NCBI GenBank assembly: GCA_028622995.1
Contig: JAJQJQ010000005.1
Location: forward strand, 682,001-746,000
Source of the DNA: Panagrolaimus kolymaensis
Taxonomy: Eukaryota > Nematoda > Chromadorea > Rhabditida > Panagrolaimidae
Reading direction: 5' to 3'
DNA length: 64,000 bases
In this document: positions 30,201 through 45,200 of the stretch, piece by piece
Numbering within the stretch: position 1 is the stretch's first letter
Layout of the letters: every line of letters starts with the position of its first letter
Made by a program: the position numbers and the translations under genes
Notes under the pieces: generated by a model
Databases searched by the model: none
The model's input: only the letters and a program-made list of their open reading frames with translations
Told to the model about the DNA's origin: nothing

Positions 30201-33200
30201 AGAAGTGTTGAAAGCTTTTTTCTTTCCAACTCCATTCCTTTTTTTCGTTCCAAACCAAAAAAGCTAATCTTTTATTGTCCATCGTTGTTTTTTTTATTCC
30301 TTAAAAGCAAATTCTAAAATGCTGAAAGTCTGAAGAAAAAAAAAGAAGAACAAATGCTTTTTTAGAATGATTTTGGGAAAGAAAAAAAAACCTTTAGGGA
30401 ATTTTCAAACAAAAAATATATTTTTTTGTTTTGTTTTTTAAAACTCAGCGTTCTTTCCTCAAATTTTTTTTTGTTTAGTTAGTTTTTTCTTTTTTCTCCA
30501 GCATTTTTTTAAAACTTTTTTGTTTAAGAACGCCAAAAAAGCATTTTTTTTGTTAGTTTGTCTATCTTTTTTTTTAAAAACTATTATTTTATTTTTTTGA
30601 AAGGAGAAAAAAAAGTTACCCAGCTGTGAAAAAAAGTGTGTTGTTAAATTTAATGTTTGGTGCCAAAAAAACGGAAATAGTGTTGTACCAACGAGAAAAA
30701 AAAAGAAAGAAAAGAATTCCTTGGAACCTTAGAAAAAAATAAAAGTGTGAAAAATAGCAACAATAAAAATAAACCGGAACTTGGTGCTCTTATGTTCCCA
30801 GAATGATGTCAAAAATGAAAAAACCTAAGCATTTTTTTGGGTGGTATAAACATAGTTTTTGTGATTTGCCACCATTTTCTAAGAAAAAAAAATAACAAAT
30901 CCATAAAATTATTAAAAAAGAATAGAGTTACGAATTGGTATTTAAAACTAATTATGTATGTCTCATATATTTTCTCAAAATCACTACTTTTCGATCAAAA
31001 TAAAGTCTTAAAATAAAAGACAAATAATTAAAATTTCGACTTTTTCAAATAAAAACACTTTTCAATTTTTTTTGCCTTTTTTTAATTTTACCTAAAAAAT
31101 ATATAGGAAAAAAGAAGAAACTCAGTTTAGATTTAATCCTATCGCATAAATTTAACTGTTTTTAATTACCATTTATATATATTTTTTCTAATCAAACGTT
31201 ATTATTATAATTATTTTTAAACCTTTTTTTGATGATTTTATATCACAAATTTAATTAATCCAATTTTTTTTATAGCTTGTTGGACAATGGCCACGAGAGC
31301 AGCATTAAATCCAACAACATTGGAAGAACAAATTCAACAACGAATAAATTCAATGCAAAATGGTAAACTTCGAAGGGATTCACATCCACGAACACCTTTA
31401 ACAACAACTATGCCACCACCATCACCGACAACGTCAACTTCTGAAGGGGCGGCGGCGGCAATTGAGGGAGAAAATATTATTGATTCAAGCAATAATAATA
31501 ATAATCTCGAAGATTTGCCACCTCAACAACAACCTTCGACCAGCGCTGAAATGGACCAAGATATAAATAATCCATCATCTGAAACAGAAAAAGTAAATAA
31601 TATTCGTTCTATTTCTGCAACAGAAAAAAGACCAGGTTCAAGTGGATCTCATGCATCTAAAGCTAAATCAAATTCATATTCAAATTCTGATAGGCCGATG
31701 AGTTTAAAAAATTTGCAAGAAATGGTAAGAAATTTGAATAACAAATCGTTAAAAAAAATTTGCAAAAAACAATAAAAAATTAAAATATTTTTAGGCATTA
31801 ACAACATTTTGTCGTGAACATTGGGTTGAAGGTTCTTATGAAGAAGTGAATGTTGAATTGCAAAGAGATCCACACACTGGTTTAGGAATCACCGTAGCAG
31901 GTTATGTTCATAAAAAAGGTAAGCTCAATACAATAAAAAAAGGATACTTTCATTTTGAATGGAGTAAACTAAAAATTAGAAAAATTTAACTAATTTCAAA
32001 TTTTAAGTTTTATCTTTTTTTCCAATTGTTTTCAAAATTATTATTGTTTTAAAATGATTTTAGCCTAATTAACTTAAAGTCATAGGGTCAGTCGAGTTAT
32101 AGGATTTCTCTTCATTGTAAATTTTTCTAAAGTCTGCTTTTAACTTTATTTTTTCCTTTTTTTAAAAAGTATTTTATTTTTAACCCTCTTTTTTGAAATT
32201 TTTTTTGCTCAAAATTACTTTTACTATTATATTTTTCTTAAAAAATTTTTTACTCTTTTCATCTTTCAAGATAAAGGCAGGCTACTTTCATAGAAACTCA
32301 AATTTTTCGCAACTTTTTTTTCTCAAAATATTTTTAACAATTTTTCGAACAAAAAAAAAACCCGAGACGACAACATTTATTTTATTTTTTTTTATATTTT
32401 AAAAAGGAGTAAAAGAAGAAGAGGAGAAAGAATACGAAAATTGTGTTAAAACACGCTTTATCCAATAATTTAATAATCCTTAAATATATATAAAAAAAGA
32501 GAAGAAGACGTCGACTTCGAGGATGAAGGGCGACGAAGACAACAACAAAAAAAACGATGATGGCGCCCTTCCCAAAAAAAAATATGTTTGAAGCTTCTTT
32601 CTTTGGGTTTGCAAAGTCGATGAAAACCCACACAAAAAAAGCGAGTAAAAAGGAGAAGATTTGAGTCGTCCCATCTATTTTTTTTTAACTTACCGATGTG
32701 GCCTTTTTTTCATCGCCTACTTTTTTTATATATATATTAAAATTGCTTACTTTTAGAAAAAACATTAAAAAATTGGTTAGAAAAATGAAACCTTTGGTGA
32801 GAGAAAAACTTATAAAAAAAAATTCGTCTCGAACCAACAAAAAGACACTAAATATTTATATATTTTTAAATTTTTTTCGATTAAATAAATTTTTGGATTA
32901 TCGCCAAAAAAGAAATTTTCTTTTCAGCTTCGATTGCTTTTTAATAAATAAAATTCCTTCGCTATTTTTTATTTATTTATTTTGGCACTTGGTAGGAATC
33001 AGTGTTACACGCCTCCGCCTCCGGAGGCGCCTCCACCTCCGGAGGCGGAGGCGGAGATGGAGGCGATGTTTCAAAAAACTAACGTATTTTTATCGCCTCC
33101 GCGCCTCCGGAGGTGGAGGTGGAGGCGGAGGCGGAGGCGGAGGCGGAGGCGGAGGCGACAAATAAGAAAATATGTAACATTGGTAGGAATTATGAGGGTG

Positions 33201-36200
33201 GAAGAAGGAAGGCAATGACTTATTTTTATGGAGACATATAAAAAAACAATTTTTTTTTTCTTCCTGTTTTTGTCTGCACTTTTTTTTAAAATTTATTTTA
33301 TTTTATTTTGGACGGACACGTTTCGGTGGTTTATTTCTATTTTATTTTTTATTTTCTCGCATGCCATTTTGTCATTGAGCTTTCCCACCAAATATAGGAG
33401 CGAGCAGCAGGCAAGGAAAGGAAGCTTTTCAAGGATGACAACAACAAGCAGCATCCAAAAAATAAATTTGTAATGAAGCGCCGCGCCGCGTTAATACTTT
33501 TTTTATTTGTTGTTTTTTTTATCTTCTTTCGACTCATTTTCGTGTTGTTGTGCCTTTCTTCATTATTCTCAAAACAAAAAAAAGAAAAATTATTTTTATT
33601 GCTCCATATTTAAATTAGTTGTAGCGAAGCTTTTCTCTCTCATTTTTTATTTCATGATAAAACACATTTTATAAAAAAAGAAGACGACTGCTACTCTTAT
33701 TGACTGCCGCTGCCACCCATAAGATTTTCTCTACGAAAAATTTGTTGTTGTTAGTGATTTCTAAAAAAAAATAGTTTAAAAACGCAAATGTAAATTTTAA
33801 AATTTGCATTTCCTATTTTTATTTTTCCTTTTTTTTTTTTTTTTTGGAGAATAAGCTTTTGAAAAAGGGGTTAGAAAACTTTTTTTTGTTTGCCTAATAG
33901 TTCTTTGATTTTTCTCATAAACTTCCGTTCTAAAAAAAATTGAGGTTCTGCACTTTACTTTACAAATTTATCCTATCAAGTATAGGAACGTGTCGAATTT
34001 TTCTTATTTTTAATAGAATTAAATACGAATACTTTTTTTTATCAAAGTTAAGAGCTATTAAATAATGGTTCTTGATTTTTTAAAATTTTTGTCATCAAAA
34101 TTATTCTTTTTTTAAATATTAGCGAAACTATCTAAACTTAGTTTTTTTAATTTTTAAATTCTTTTCGGAACAATTCTGGAAAATTAAATTTGTATAATTT
34201 ATTTATTAAAAATTTTTAAAATTAATTCTTATAAATAAATTTTTGATTTTAGTAATTTATTTTATAAACAATTGATTTATTTTTTCAGAAGAAATTTCTG
34301 GTGTATTTGTAAAATCTTTGGTTCCCAATTCTCCGGCACATTATTCAAATAAAATTCGCGTGCACGATTTAATAATAGATGTAAATGGAAATACTTTAGA
34401 AAATTTAAGTCATTCACAATCAGTTAAAACTTTAATAAAATCTGGTAATCGAGTGCGATTAAAAATGATTCGATTTTCGATTGATTCCCCACAAGCAATT
34501 TGTTTAAAAATGTTACACGAACAAGAAACGGATACTCAAATAGTGGATGTTCAATCAACTTTATTGGATTATAAACATTCATGGCAAACTAAATTAGGGA
34601 ATGATTTTGAAGTGATTAGTGTTATAATACATCCAGATAAAATGGATATTGATGGAGGGCTTGGAATATCTTTGGAAGGTACGGTAGATGTTATAGATGG
34701 AACTCAATTATGCCCACATCATTATGTAGAATCATTAAGAAAGGATGGTCCAGGCGCGAAATGTGGATTACTTAAAGCTGGAGATGAATTACTTCAGGTT
34801 AGATAGATGTCAAATATTTTTGTAATTACAAATTTTTTCAATAACAAAAATTTGAATATTCGACAAAATAATTTGAAAATTGAATTTTGACTATATAAAA
34901 AAATTTGGCGCCAAAAATACTAATGTTAAACTTTGAAATTTTTTAGGCCTTTTTTTAGAACCATTTAAACTAACTTTGATTATAAAATAAAGAATATGCA
35001 AATTTATTCCTAAACTTTTGTAAATTAATTTTTTAATATTCCAATAAAATCGAATTTTTTTTTGAATAATTTAAGCGAGATAGTCGTAATTCTAAAGTCT
35101 TGAATACCGAATTCTTAATTATATTTTCGTAATTCAAAAAAAAATATTATTCATAAAAATTATTTTACTGAAATTTTATAATCGAAATGTTTTTTAGGTT
35201 AATGATCAAGTTTTATATGGTGAAAGTCATGTCACCGTTCGACAAGCTTTAACCAAAGCCGTGGGTTCACCTCGAAATGAACAACAACAAAAAGATGTTC
35301 GCCTTATATTATGTCGCAAAGCTCAACAAATAAATTTATATATGCCTTCACCCGAACAATCTCTACCTCTTGCATATACTTTATTAGCTTCAGATGGATT
35401 GGATCGAATTGTAAAAGCTAAATCGGAATCAGCACTTAATTTATCTTCATATAAAAATAAAAATAATAATATTTATAATAATAATGGTGGAGGATATTTT
35501 TTAAATGAGGTAAATGAAATTTAAAAATATTCACAAAAAGAATTTTTTTTACGCAATTCAGAAATTTTTCTTGTTTTGGTCTTCAAAAAGTCCATTTTTG
35601 ATAAAAAGAGTTTTTAATGATTTTTTATTATTTAAAAAAAACTATTCTTTTCTTTAATAAATTTTAACAAAAAAATATTTTCTTTAATTTATAAACTTAA
35701 AACCCAAACATTTGTGGCTTAGAAAAACTGAATTCCTTTAATTCACTTTTATTTATTATAAATTCATTTGGCTATTTTTAAGTATTTTTCATTTGAAATA
35801 ATAAATTCTATCAATCCCGAAACAAACTTCTTATTAAAAAATTTATTTATTGGCTTTTTAAAATAAAAAAATAAAAATTAAATTTTTTATTTTTATTTTG
35901 AAATTAAAAATATAATCCAAAAATATTTTTTTTAGGTTGCTAAACGTCTCAAATCTCGTTCACTTGAACATTTATCTGGATTAGCCATATGGAATTGCGT
36001 TCCCATAGTTGTAACATTAGAGAAAGATTCTCGTGGGCTTGGTTTTTCAATTATCGATTATCAAGATCCCATGCATCCTGGAGAATCGGTGATCGTTATT
36101 CGCTCCCTTGTTCCTGGTGGAATTGCCCAAGCTGATGGTCGAATAGTTCCCGGTGATAGATTATTATTTGTTAATTCCACTGATTTATCTAATGCTAATT

Positions 36201-39200
36201 TGGAACAAGCCGTGAATGCATTAAAATCCACTCCAGCTGGTTTAGTGAGACTTGGCATTGCTAAACCTGTTCCAGTTGATCAGGTAAAAAATTATTTATA
36301 AAATATTGAAATTCAATGGTTTAAAAAAATAGAATTAAAAAAGTTATGTAATTATTTAAATTTGTTGCAAAAAAAAGAATTTATTGGAAAAGAAATTTCA
36401 TTTTTTTGTATCTCGAGAAATACAGCAACTAATATATTTATGGGGCAAAATAATAATATTATTTCCTCACATTTTCCAACGATCGAATTTTTTTCTTTTC
36501 TTTTTTTTAGTCTAATTAATTTTATCTCAAAAAATTTCTTCTTTTTCTCTTTTCTTTTATTTACGCAAAAAAAAAAATAAAGTGAGAAAGTGAAAACTTT
36601 TTTTCCCTTCCAAATCCCATAAATCATTGCCTTTCTTTCCTTCGATCAAAGCCAACAAAAAAATGAGCTCACCACCATCGTCGTCGTCGGCGGCAGCGGC
36701 ATCGATTGTAATGGTGTTGATTCAATTCAATTTAACTAACACCTGCCAATATTTTTTTCCCTTGCTTCTTTATTTTTTGTTATTATCAAAAAAAATATGA
36801 ACGTTTTTTTTGTTGAAATTTTTGTTGTTATTTTTTCTTTGCTTCTTTTTATTTAAAATTCACAAAAAAAAAATGGAAATTTTAAATCAAAACCCAAAAA
36901 AAAATCTTTGTTGTTAGAAAGTATAAAACCGAAAGAAAAAAATTTGATTGAAAATTTTTTTGACACCTAAAGAAGATATTTTTTTTATTGTTACTTTGAA
37001 AAATATTTTTTGACAATGCTGTTCAAAAAAAAAATATTGTTGAATAATTCATATATTATTTTTCTTCATTGTTATTTATTTTATTTTTTTTGGTGGTTGT
37101 TAATAATTTTCTTTTGGTCTCAAGTTTGATGCTTTTGTTTAAAAAAAGAAAAAAGAAACTTAAGATTTTAGTTTATTTTTTTGAGAAAACTAAAAAAAGC
37201 TTGAAAGATGAGAAAAAAATTATTTTTCTTGTTTTATTTTTGTCAAAGAAAATCCTTTTTTTGAGAGATGAAACTAACATTTTCTTTTTCAATTTTTAAT
37301 AAAAAAAACTGCAAACTTTTAATAATAAAAATTTCTGACAACATTTGGATTTTACGTTTCATGTCTGTCTTTTCTTCTATATTTTAAAATTTTTAATCTC
37401 ATGCTTTTTTTAATGCATCTTCCATTTCTTCATTTTATATTTTTGCAAAAAAAATATTTCTCCGTCACGGATGCAAGAAAAAAATCGTTATTGCATTTCT
37501 TGTTTTTATTTATCTCTGATATTGATGTTTTTTCTATCTATCTTTTTTTTCCATTAGCTTTTTGCTTTTTGCATTAAACCGGCAAAGAAAAAGAAAAAGA
37601 GATAAAGCAATAGCGGAACAAAAAAAACATAGCATTTAGCTTCTTTAAAAAAAAAATAAAAATCTTTTAGTATTTCTTTCTTTTTATTTTTTTAAAAAGA
37701 TTAACCAAAGCTTATTGAATGAGAAAAAAATTAGGAAAATAAATAAAAAAAATTTGAGCTTTCATTTGGCACAAAAAAGGCAGACATTGCGTGATTCCTT
37801 TTCTTTCATTTTTATATTTCATTAAAAAATATATATATTTATTAAAAAAAGATTGTTATTACAATTTCTTTATTGTTTTGTTTTTTGTTCTCTCAATTTT
37901 TTTCTGGCTTTCATGGATTCCAAGATTTTTTTACCTTTTATTATTTTTCTTTGGCTTGGCTTAGTTCCAAAATGGAGTTAGTTAGTTGGTGGTGTCGCAT
38001 TTTTCCTGGGTTAAAAAAAGTACAACAAATAATAAAAAATTTCTTACTTTCTTCCATTTTTTTTCTCGATAGCATATTTTCGAAAGTGTTTTTTATTTTT
38101 AATATCAAAAAGAAAAACTAACTGAGCATTTTTCCAAAACAATAATAAAAAAAAGTTCGGAAATGGGAAACCCTTTGAAAAAAATAAGATTGTTTTTTTT
38201 TTGTTGGGTGCTAATTTTCAAATTTCCTTATTTTTTTTAATGCCTATTTTGATTTGCTTTCGTCCAATGATGAGACAGCTTGAGAAAGAAAAAGAAATTG
38301 TAAATAGTTTTTTTTTCATTTGCGACTCTTCTTCTTTTTTTTCTTTAATGGTGGTCGTTTTGGAAAGGGCATAAATATGTATGTATGTTTTTTTTATTCC
38401 TTCATTTGGCAGCTTTTCTTCTTCCTTTGCTGCTTCTTCCATTTTTTTATTTTCTAATTTTCCCATTTTAAGAAACTCATTTGTCCCTTTAAAAAAAGGC
38501 TACAAAGAAAGAATGAAAAAACGCTATTTTTTTATTTTGTTTTTTGACACAATTTTTTTTATTATTGGAAAAAAAGCTTTGACACGATTTTTCTTTAAAA
38601 GACGCATTACAAATTTTTTTTGAGGAAAAAATAAACTTTGTTTAAAAAATTTTGTTGATTTATCTATCCTTTGAGATTTTGTGACTTTGAAGATTTTAAA
38701 TTCCCAAATGACTTCCATTTTTATTTATTTTTTCAGCTTCATTTTGGCACTCATTCTCCAATTATTTCACGTTCTGAACGATTATTAGCTAAAGGAACTT
38801 CGCCTCGAACAAGAAGGAGACGGCCTAATTTATGCATTGGTGCTGGAGTAAGTTTAACCTCGCTCGCGATTACTACCCATGAAAATAATTATTTTGATTT
38901 TTGTTCAAAGCCTTTTTTTAAAACATCCATCTTTTTTTGTAGATTTCCGGAGCATCAAGCACTGAAGAAGTTTGGATTGGTGCAGACGTATATCGAAAAT
39001 TACATCCACAGGTAAGCAAGAAGCAGACTCAAGCAAGCAAATAAATAAATAAATTTATATATATCGATTTAATGCCTGCCAGTTTCATCATTCAAAGCTT
39101 TTAGTTTAATTTAGTCGGCCACTTTTTTCTAGCATCAAAAAAGGGAAAACATCTTTTTTTTTATGGCTTCTTCTTCTCTTTTTTTAAATTTAAATCACTA

Positions 39201-42200
39201 AGCATTTTTTACACTTATTTGGCATTGGACATTTTTTTTATTTACTAATTAATTTCCTTCTTATTTATGTCCATTACAGATGGGGTAGCTAATGGAAGAG
39301 TGTTTATTGGTTAATATTGCTTTTAAAAGCCTTTAGGCAGTAAATGGGAGGAAAGATGGTTTTTAAAAAAAATCTTTAAAAAATCTTCCAAAAAAAGTAA
39401 CACCAAAAATATGTATTTTTCCAAAATTAATTTGTTTATATATAAATTAGTAAATAAAAATATTTTTGATTATAAATCAAAAGTGTTTTAAGAATTAGAG
39501 AAGTTAGCCTAGAAAAATTAATTTGTTGGATTTTTCAGCTTTATTTTCCATCATCTGGAAGTGCATCACCTACAACACCAAGAGTAAGTTATCATTTTCT
39601 AAACTTACCCCTTATTTTCTAGTTTTTTCATTAATTTTTCCATATATTTTTTTAATTTCAGAGTCACACCTCTATGCTTACTTGGTCGCCATGTTCATCA
39701 AGAAGTTTAAGTCCATGTGGTTCACCTAGTTTACAAGGTTCATGGGGTTACGATGTAATATTTCTCCCAAAAAATCTTGAACGCTCCATTAAACTTATCA
39801 AAGGTGCTTTGGCACTTGGAATAGTGGTGGAAGCTGAAATCGATAAAGGAATAAATGGATGCGTAGTTAAATCAATTTGTTCTAAAAAAGCTATCGGTCG
39901 AGATGGTCGTGTACAAATTGGAGATTATATTGTTAAAATTAATACTGAATCTTTACGGAATGTAACAAATGCTCAAGCTAGAGCTATTTTAAAGAGAACT
40001 AATTTAATTGGCACCCAGTGCAAGTAAGTATTACTTTTTTTTCCCGCCAAAAAATAATTAATTTATTAAAAAAATTTTCTTTTTTGAAACGACACTTTTT
40101 TGGTTTCTAAAAACACTTTCCAATTTTTTTTAATGTTTTTTGAATGGATTTCATTTATCTTATCTTCTTCTTCAGCTGCTACTGAGTCCTATGCTGCTTT
40201 TGAAAAAAATAGACATCTTCTTAATCCATAATAAAAATCTTTCTTGTTATATCTATCTATTTCTATTTTTTCTTTCCCAAAAGACGTTTATGTCATTTTT
40301 TTTTTTGAAAAAAAAAAATTGTGAAAACACTTTTTTCTTTTAAAAAAATTGTCAATAGATAGATATAGCTTTTTTTTTTATCTCTTTGTAAAAAAAAAAC
40401 ATAGGCGTTTTCGGTGGTAAAATATATGTATATGTTTAAGAAGCCGATTTTACGCTTCAGTGTGTCTTTTATAATTTTAAAGAAAATAATATATTTTTAT
40501 TTTTCCTTTTTAAAAGTTTTCATTGTTTGGTTTATAAGAGCTGAACCAATAAGCCAAAACTATTGTTTTATTTTAAACAAAAATTTTCATGTCCGCTTCA
40601 AAAATTTCTAATGAAACTTATCATAGGCTTGGAAAAAAATGTATATTTAAATAATGTATTAGGAAAACTAAAATTTTATATTTAAAAAAAGATAAACTAT
40701 GAAAGATTTTGGCCACCATAATTTTTTGTATGTATTTATTTCTAAAATTTTACACACTACTGCATAGTTTCTTACATGATGAATTTTTTCTTAATAAAAA
40801 AACTTTAAATTTTTTGGAACTTTAAAAACACGCAATATTTCCTTTCTTCATTCATGTTGCTGCTCATCCTCGAAAACTCGAATTCTCGAGAAGCAAAAAA
40901 TAAAAATAAAATAGCAATTTTCTTCAGAAAAATCCCTCTTTTAAATTTTTTTTAATAAAAACAATTTCTTTCTTTTTTCATTGGCATTTCTTTTTTTGAT
41001 AATAATAATAATTTTAGTGTTTTTTTTTTCATATATATTTATTTTTTTTCAAATAATTTTATTTTAGCGTTACATACATAACTGCCACAGACGCTCGTCT
41101 ATGGAAGCAACGATTTCATCGTGAGGCGGAGTCTTCAATCGAAATAACTCCAATTGTAAATAGACTTTCACCAAAGTAAGTTTTTCTTTCGTTCCTTACT
41201 TTTTTTTATCTCTCCTTTTTTTCGTTGCTTTCGTTCCATCCATCCATCGTGAGCTTTATTTCTTAAACCACCATGGAAAAAATAAAAATAAAAAACTTTC
41301 AAAGACACAGCAAAAACAATTTTGTTTTCTTCTTTAAGCTTGAATAAATTTTTTTTTCTTTGCTTTACTTTTTTCTTAATAAACTAAAACTTTTAATTTG
41401 TTTTTTTAGAGTATTCCCTAAATTTTATAAAAGTCCATATCTTGGTAGAAAATTAACACCCAACAACGGTGGCAGTGGTGAAACTCCAATTTCCTCGGCT
41501 GCTATTGAAATAAATCCAGGAACTTCAACAACCTCCGCTCAATTATTTAGTGATTCATCATTTGAAGACGACGATATTATTTCTTCACTTCGAAACCCAA
41601 AAGAAGACGAAGTGGAGGAAGAGCAACCAATGCATGAACATGGATTTGATGTAGCACCAATAACAACAAAAACAGCTATGATTTCATTAAATAAAAATAA
41701 AACTAAAAAAGCTAAAAATAGATTTATGGCGGTAAATGCAATAAAAGTAGCAGAAAAATATGCTAATGAACAATCTACATCAATTATAAATGGAATTTTA
41801 ATTGAAGAATTTTCAAATGATATATTTAAAGTAAGATTTTTGCTGGATGTTTTTGGTTTTGGTTTTTATGACCCTTTTTTTCTTAAATATTTATTCGATA
41901 AAGATAGATAAAAAGTTATCATGCAATTTTGAGAGTTGGATTTTAAGTTAAATAGTTTTTAGAAAACTTTTTGTTCCTAAAAAAGATAGTTTTTTTCTTT
42001 TGCTTTTAAAATAAACAAAAAATATTCAATGAAAAAATTTCGTTTTTAAAGCTTAATTTTCGTTTAAAATTTTTTTAAAATTTATTATTAAAATTCTGAA
42101 GAAAAAAAAATATTTTAATTCAGAGTTTCAGTATAATATTTTGAGTCTTATAACAAAAATACTATTATTATTTTTGAGTATTTTTTCGGTGCGCGTGGGG

Positions 42201-45200
42201 GAGTTGGAAACATTTATAAATACTTTTTTCTTTTATTGGTGGCTTCTCTCTTGTTTTATTTAAAATTATTATTATTAATAAAGATAAAGCTTACGCTAAT
42301 CTTTTTTACTTTTAGTTAGCCATAAAAAAATCCAGGCTACAAATAAAATTTAAAGCCAAAAAATGGAGTCAAAATTTTTATTATCCATTTTCCGATACTT
42401 TTTTTCTTTTTTGTTTTAAACTATTCCATTATTAAAATTTTTTAATTTGACCTCTTTTTAATCCATAAACAATTCTCGGTGGTTTTTTTGTTGTTGAAAA
42501 TATTGGATTTTTATGGATTTTATACATACTTTTGCGGGGATAAAAAAAATATGGGAGTGCCACAATTTACTTTTATCTTGTTTTTAAACTTTTTTCTTGT
42601 TTTTGTTTTATTTTTCATTTATATTTATTTGCGCACCCTCCACGTTTTATTTTATCCATGTCTTCCATGTCGTCGTCGGCGTCTCTTTTTAATCGTCCAA
42701 CGTCGAAGAAAAAAAGAAAGAATGACAAGACAAGGCAAAAAAAGACGTGAGTGTAGTCGCTTCGTTTGCTACTCTTTTCTTTGCTTTTTTTGATACATCT
42801 TCAAAAAAATAAAAAATTTAAGTAAGTAATTATTTTTGCTTGCAGCAGTTAGTTGCCTCCTTGTTGAGAGAAAGGATAACAAAAAAAACAAAGAAAATAA
42901 AGTATAAAAAAATATAAGAGACAGAGGAGAATCAATCCCGCCACCATCGACTTAGACTTGTGGACTTCTTCCCTTTTTCCTCTATTATGTATTTTTATTT
43001 CTCGTGGCTTTGGGTGGTATTTTTATTTGCGCATGTGACACGTAATATTATTTCTTTCTTTCTTCCGTCTTTCTTATCTTAGGAGTTTCAATGTCGGAGG
43101 TGCGGATGCTTTGTTTTTGAAGTTTTAAAGTTATATTGGGATTTTTTAAAATATCTTTAATTTGTGGCGGGATTTAAATATTTGGTGGGCAAAAACTAAT
43201 AAATTTAAAGAATGGTTTAAGAAAATATTTATTTTTATTATTGGTTTTTAATTTTTTGATATGAAATAATGCGTTTTTATTGTAATTTTCGTTCGACATT
43301 ACAAAATTTCCTAAAACTTTTAAACTTAAATAATGAAAATATTTTTCTTTAATTATAGCTTTTTTAAATTCCAAAAAACCAATAATTTTTATTCTTTGAA
43401 TTCGCGTGATTCATTTGGATTTACTTTATCACTTTTTTCAACAATGAAAAATCTAACATCAACGAGAAATCCAAAAACTCCAAAAATCCGAACTACGCTA
43501 TTGTTATATTTACAAACGTAATTTTCAAAATTTTCGTTTGAAAGGAGTTAGTTACAGCTCCTTTTTTGAAGAAGGTTCTCTATTCAACTTTGATTACGAT
43601 ATAAATCTTTTTATTTTTCTCTTTAAAAAAATTTATTCAATTTTTTACTTTTTTTTTCAATCGCCCAAAATATTTCAAACTTTTTTTTAACGTAGTTACT
43701 TATGAATAGCATTTTAACAAGCGACTAACGCTTTTTATTTTCTTCCTGTCCCATAACAAATTTTTTTTTGAGATAACGATATTTAATAAATTTTTTCTTC
43801 TTCTTTTCTTTCTTTTTCCTTCTTCGATAAAAACTTTATAAAACTTCGATAGATGGTTGTTACATTTTGGAAGCAGCACATACATACATATTTTGGAAAA
43901 AAAATAGAAGAACTTTTTTTAAATTTGCGCAAAATAAAGAAGAAGAAAAAACTATTTGCATCCATTAAATTTTAGTTGCTTTTTTTTCTAAGTTTTCCTT
44001 TTTTTTTGATTCACGAAGAAAGAAGACTCTGAAAAACTTCCAAGCAATGATGGAAATTTCAAATTTACTTGTTGTTATTTCTTTAACGTTTTTTTTATAA
44101 GAAGCTTCACTTTGGGGGAAAGAAGATAAAAATTAAATTGCTTTATTTATTTATTTATTTTCAAATGTGTTTTTGACATACATAAAAAAAACATTGTATT
44201 TTTTGGAGGAGGATGTTTTTTTATTTGTTGAAGAAAGTATTTTTAAGAATATACATAAATATATATTATCGATATTTGCTTCTTCTTTTTTCTATAAAGC
44301 TGGAGCAATAAAATTATGCAGCAAGCTTATTTCTTTTTTTAAAATCCATGGTTTTGGTTTTAGAAAAAATCTTCCAATAAATAATTATTTTTGGGAGTTT
44401 CGGCACCAAAATAAGAAAAGTTTTGCTTTTGATAGAATTTTATTTTGTCACTTTTTTTAATCCAATTTTTCAAATGACACGTTTTTTGTTTTATATTTTT
44501 TTTCTTAAAAAATTTACCCTAAAAAGTAAAAATTTCTTCAATATTTTGAAGGAATTGCAATTGCAAAATAATTAGTTGCTCATCTATTTTTAGAGCAATA
44601 ATTTATTTTTTTCATGTATGTAGTTTGTCACTTTCGATTTGCATACTTTTCTTACTTATTACTTTTCACCCAACAACAACTACTAATTAACAAAATTTCA
44701 AACAATTTTTTTATAACCTTTAATTTATTTTTTACATTTTTGCAGGCCGCTTTAGCTGAAAGTTTTCTTGAACTTTCAATTTCTTATCGAACATTGGATT
44801 GGCATCAAAATCCAAATAGCGCCAGCCAAAATCCAAACGAAGAAGCTGTCGTTGAATCTAATGAAAATTTGCCATCGCCAATTACTTCCCCAACTGTTGT
44901 TGTTGCAGCTTCTTCGACTTTGACAGAAGCAGCGTCAAAAAGTGGCTCAATTGAAAAAATTTCTTATGTAAGTTTTTTTTCATATTTTTGAAACATTAAA
45001 AAAAGTCAATAAACATACATTAAAAGAAAAATAAAGAAAGAAAAAAGCCATTAAAATTAAAAGTATTTAATGGTTTGGAAAAGATTGGAAAAAGTAAATT
45101 ATTATTGGGCTTTGATTGCTATGTTTTTTTTGGTTGGAAAAAACTTTTCATGCATACTTTTTAAATATTTTTTTCATTCATTTATTTTTTAAAGACAACC

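Noticed and set aside
32982..33218. Open frames encoding Arg or Gly runs
   Set aside because: They are translations of the GGAGGC repeat in a hAT-like MITE, not proteins.
43359..43517. Exon-like stretch with acceptor and donor in an mpz-1 intron
   Set aside because: It is phase 2 at both ends, whereas the flanking exons meet in phase 0; no alternative donor in exon 41410-41830 makes it fit.
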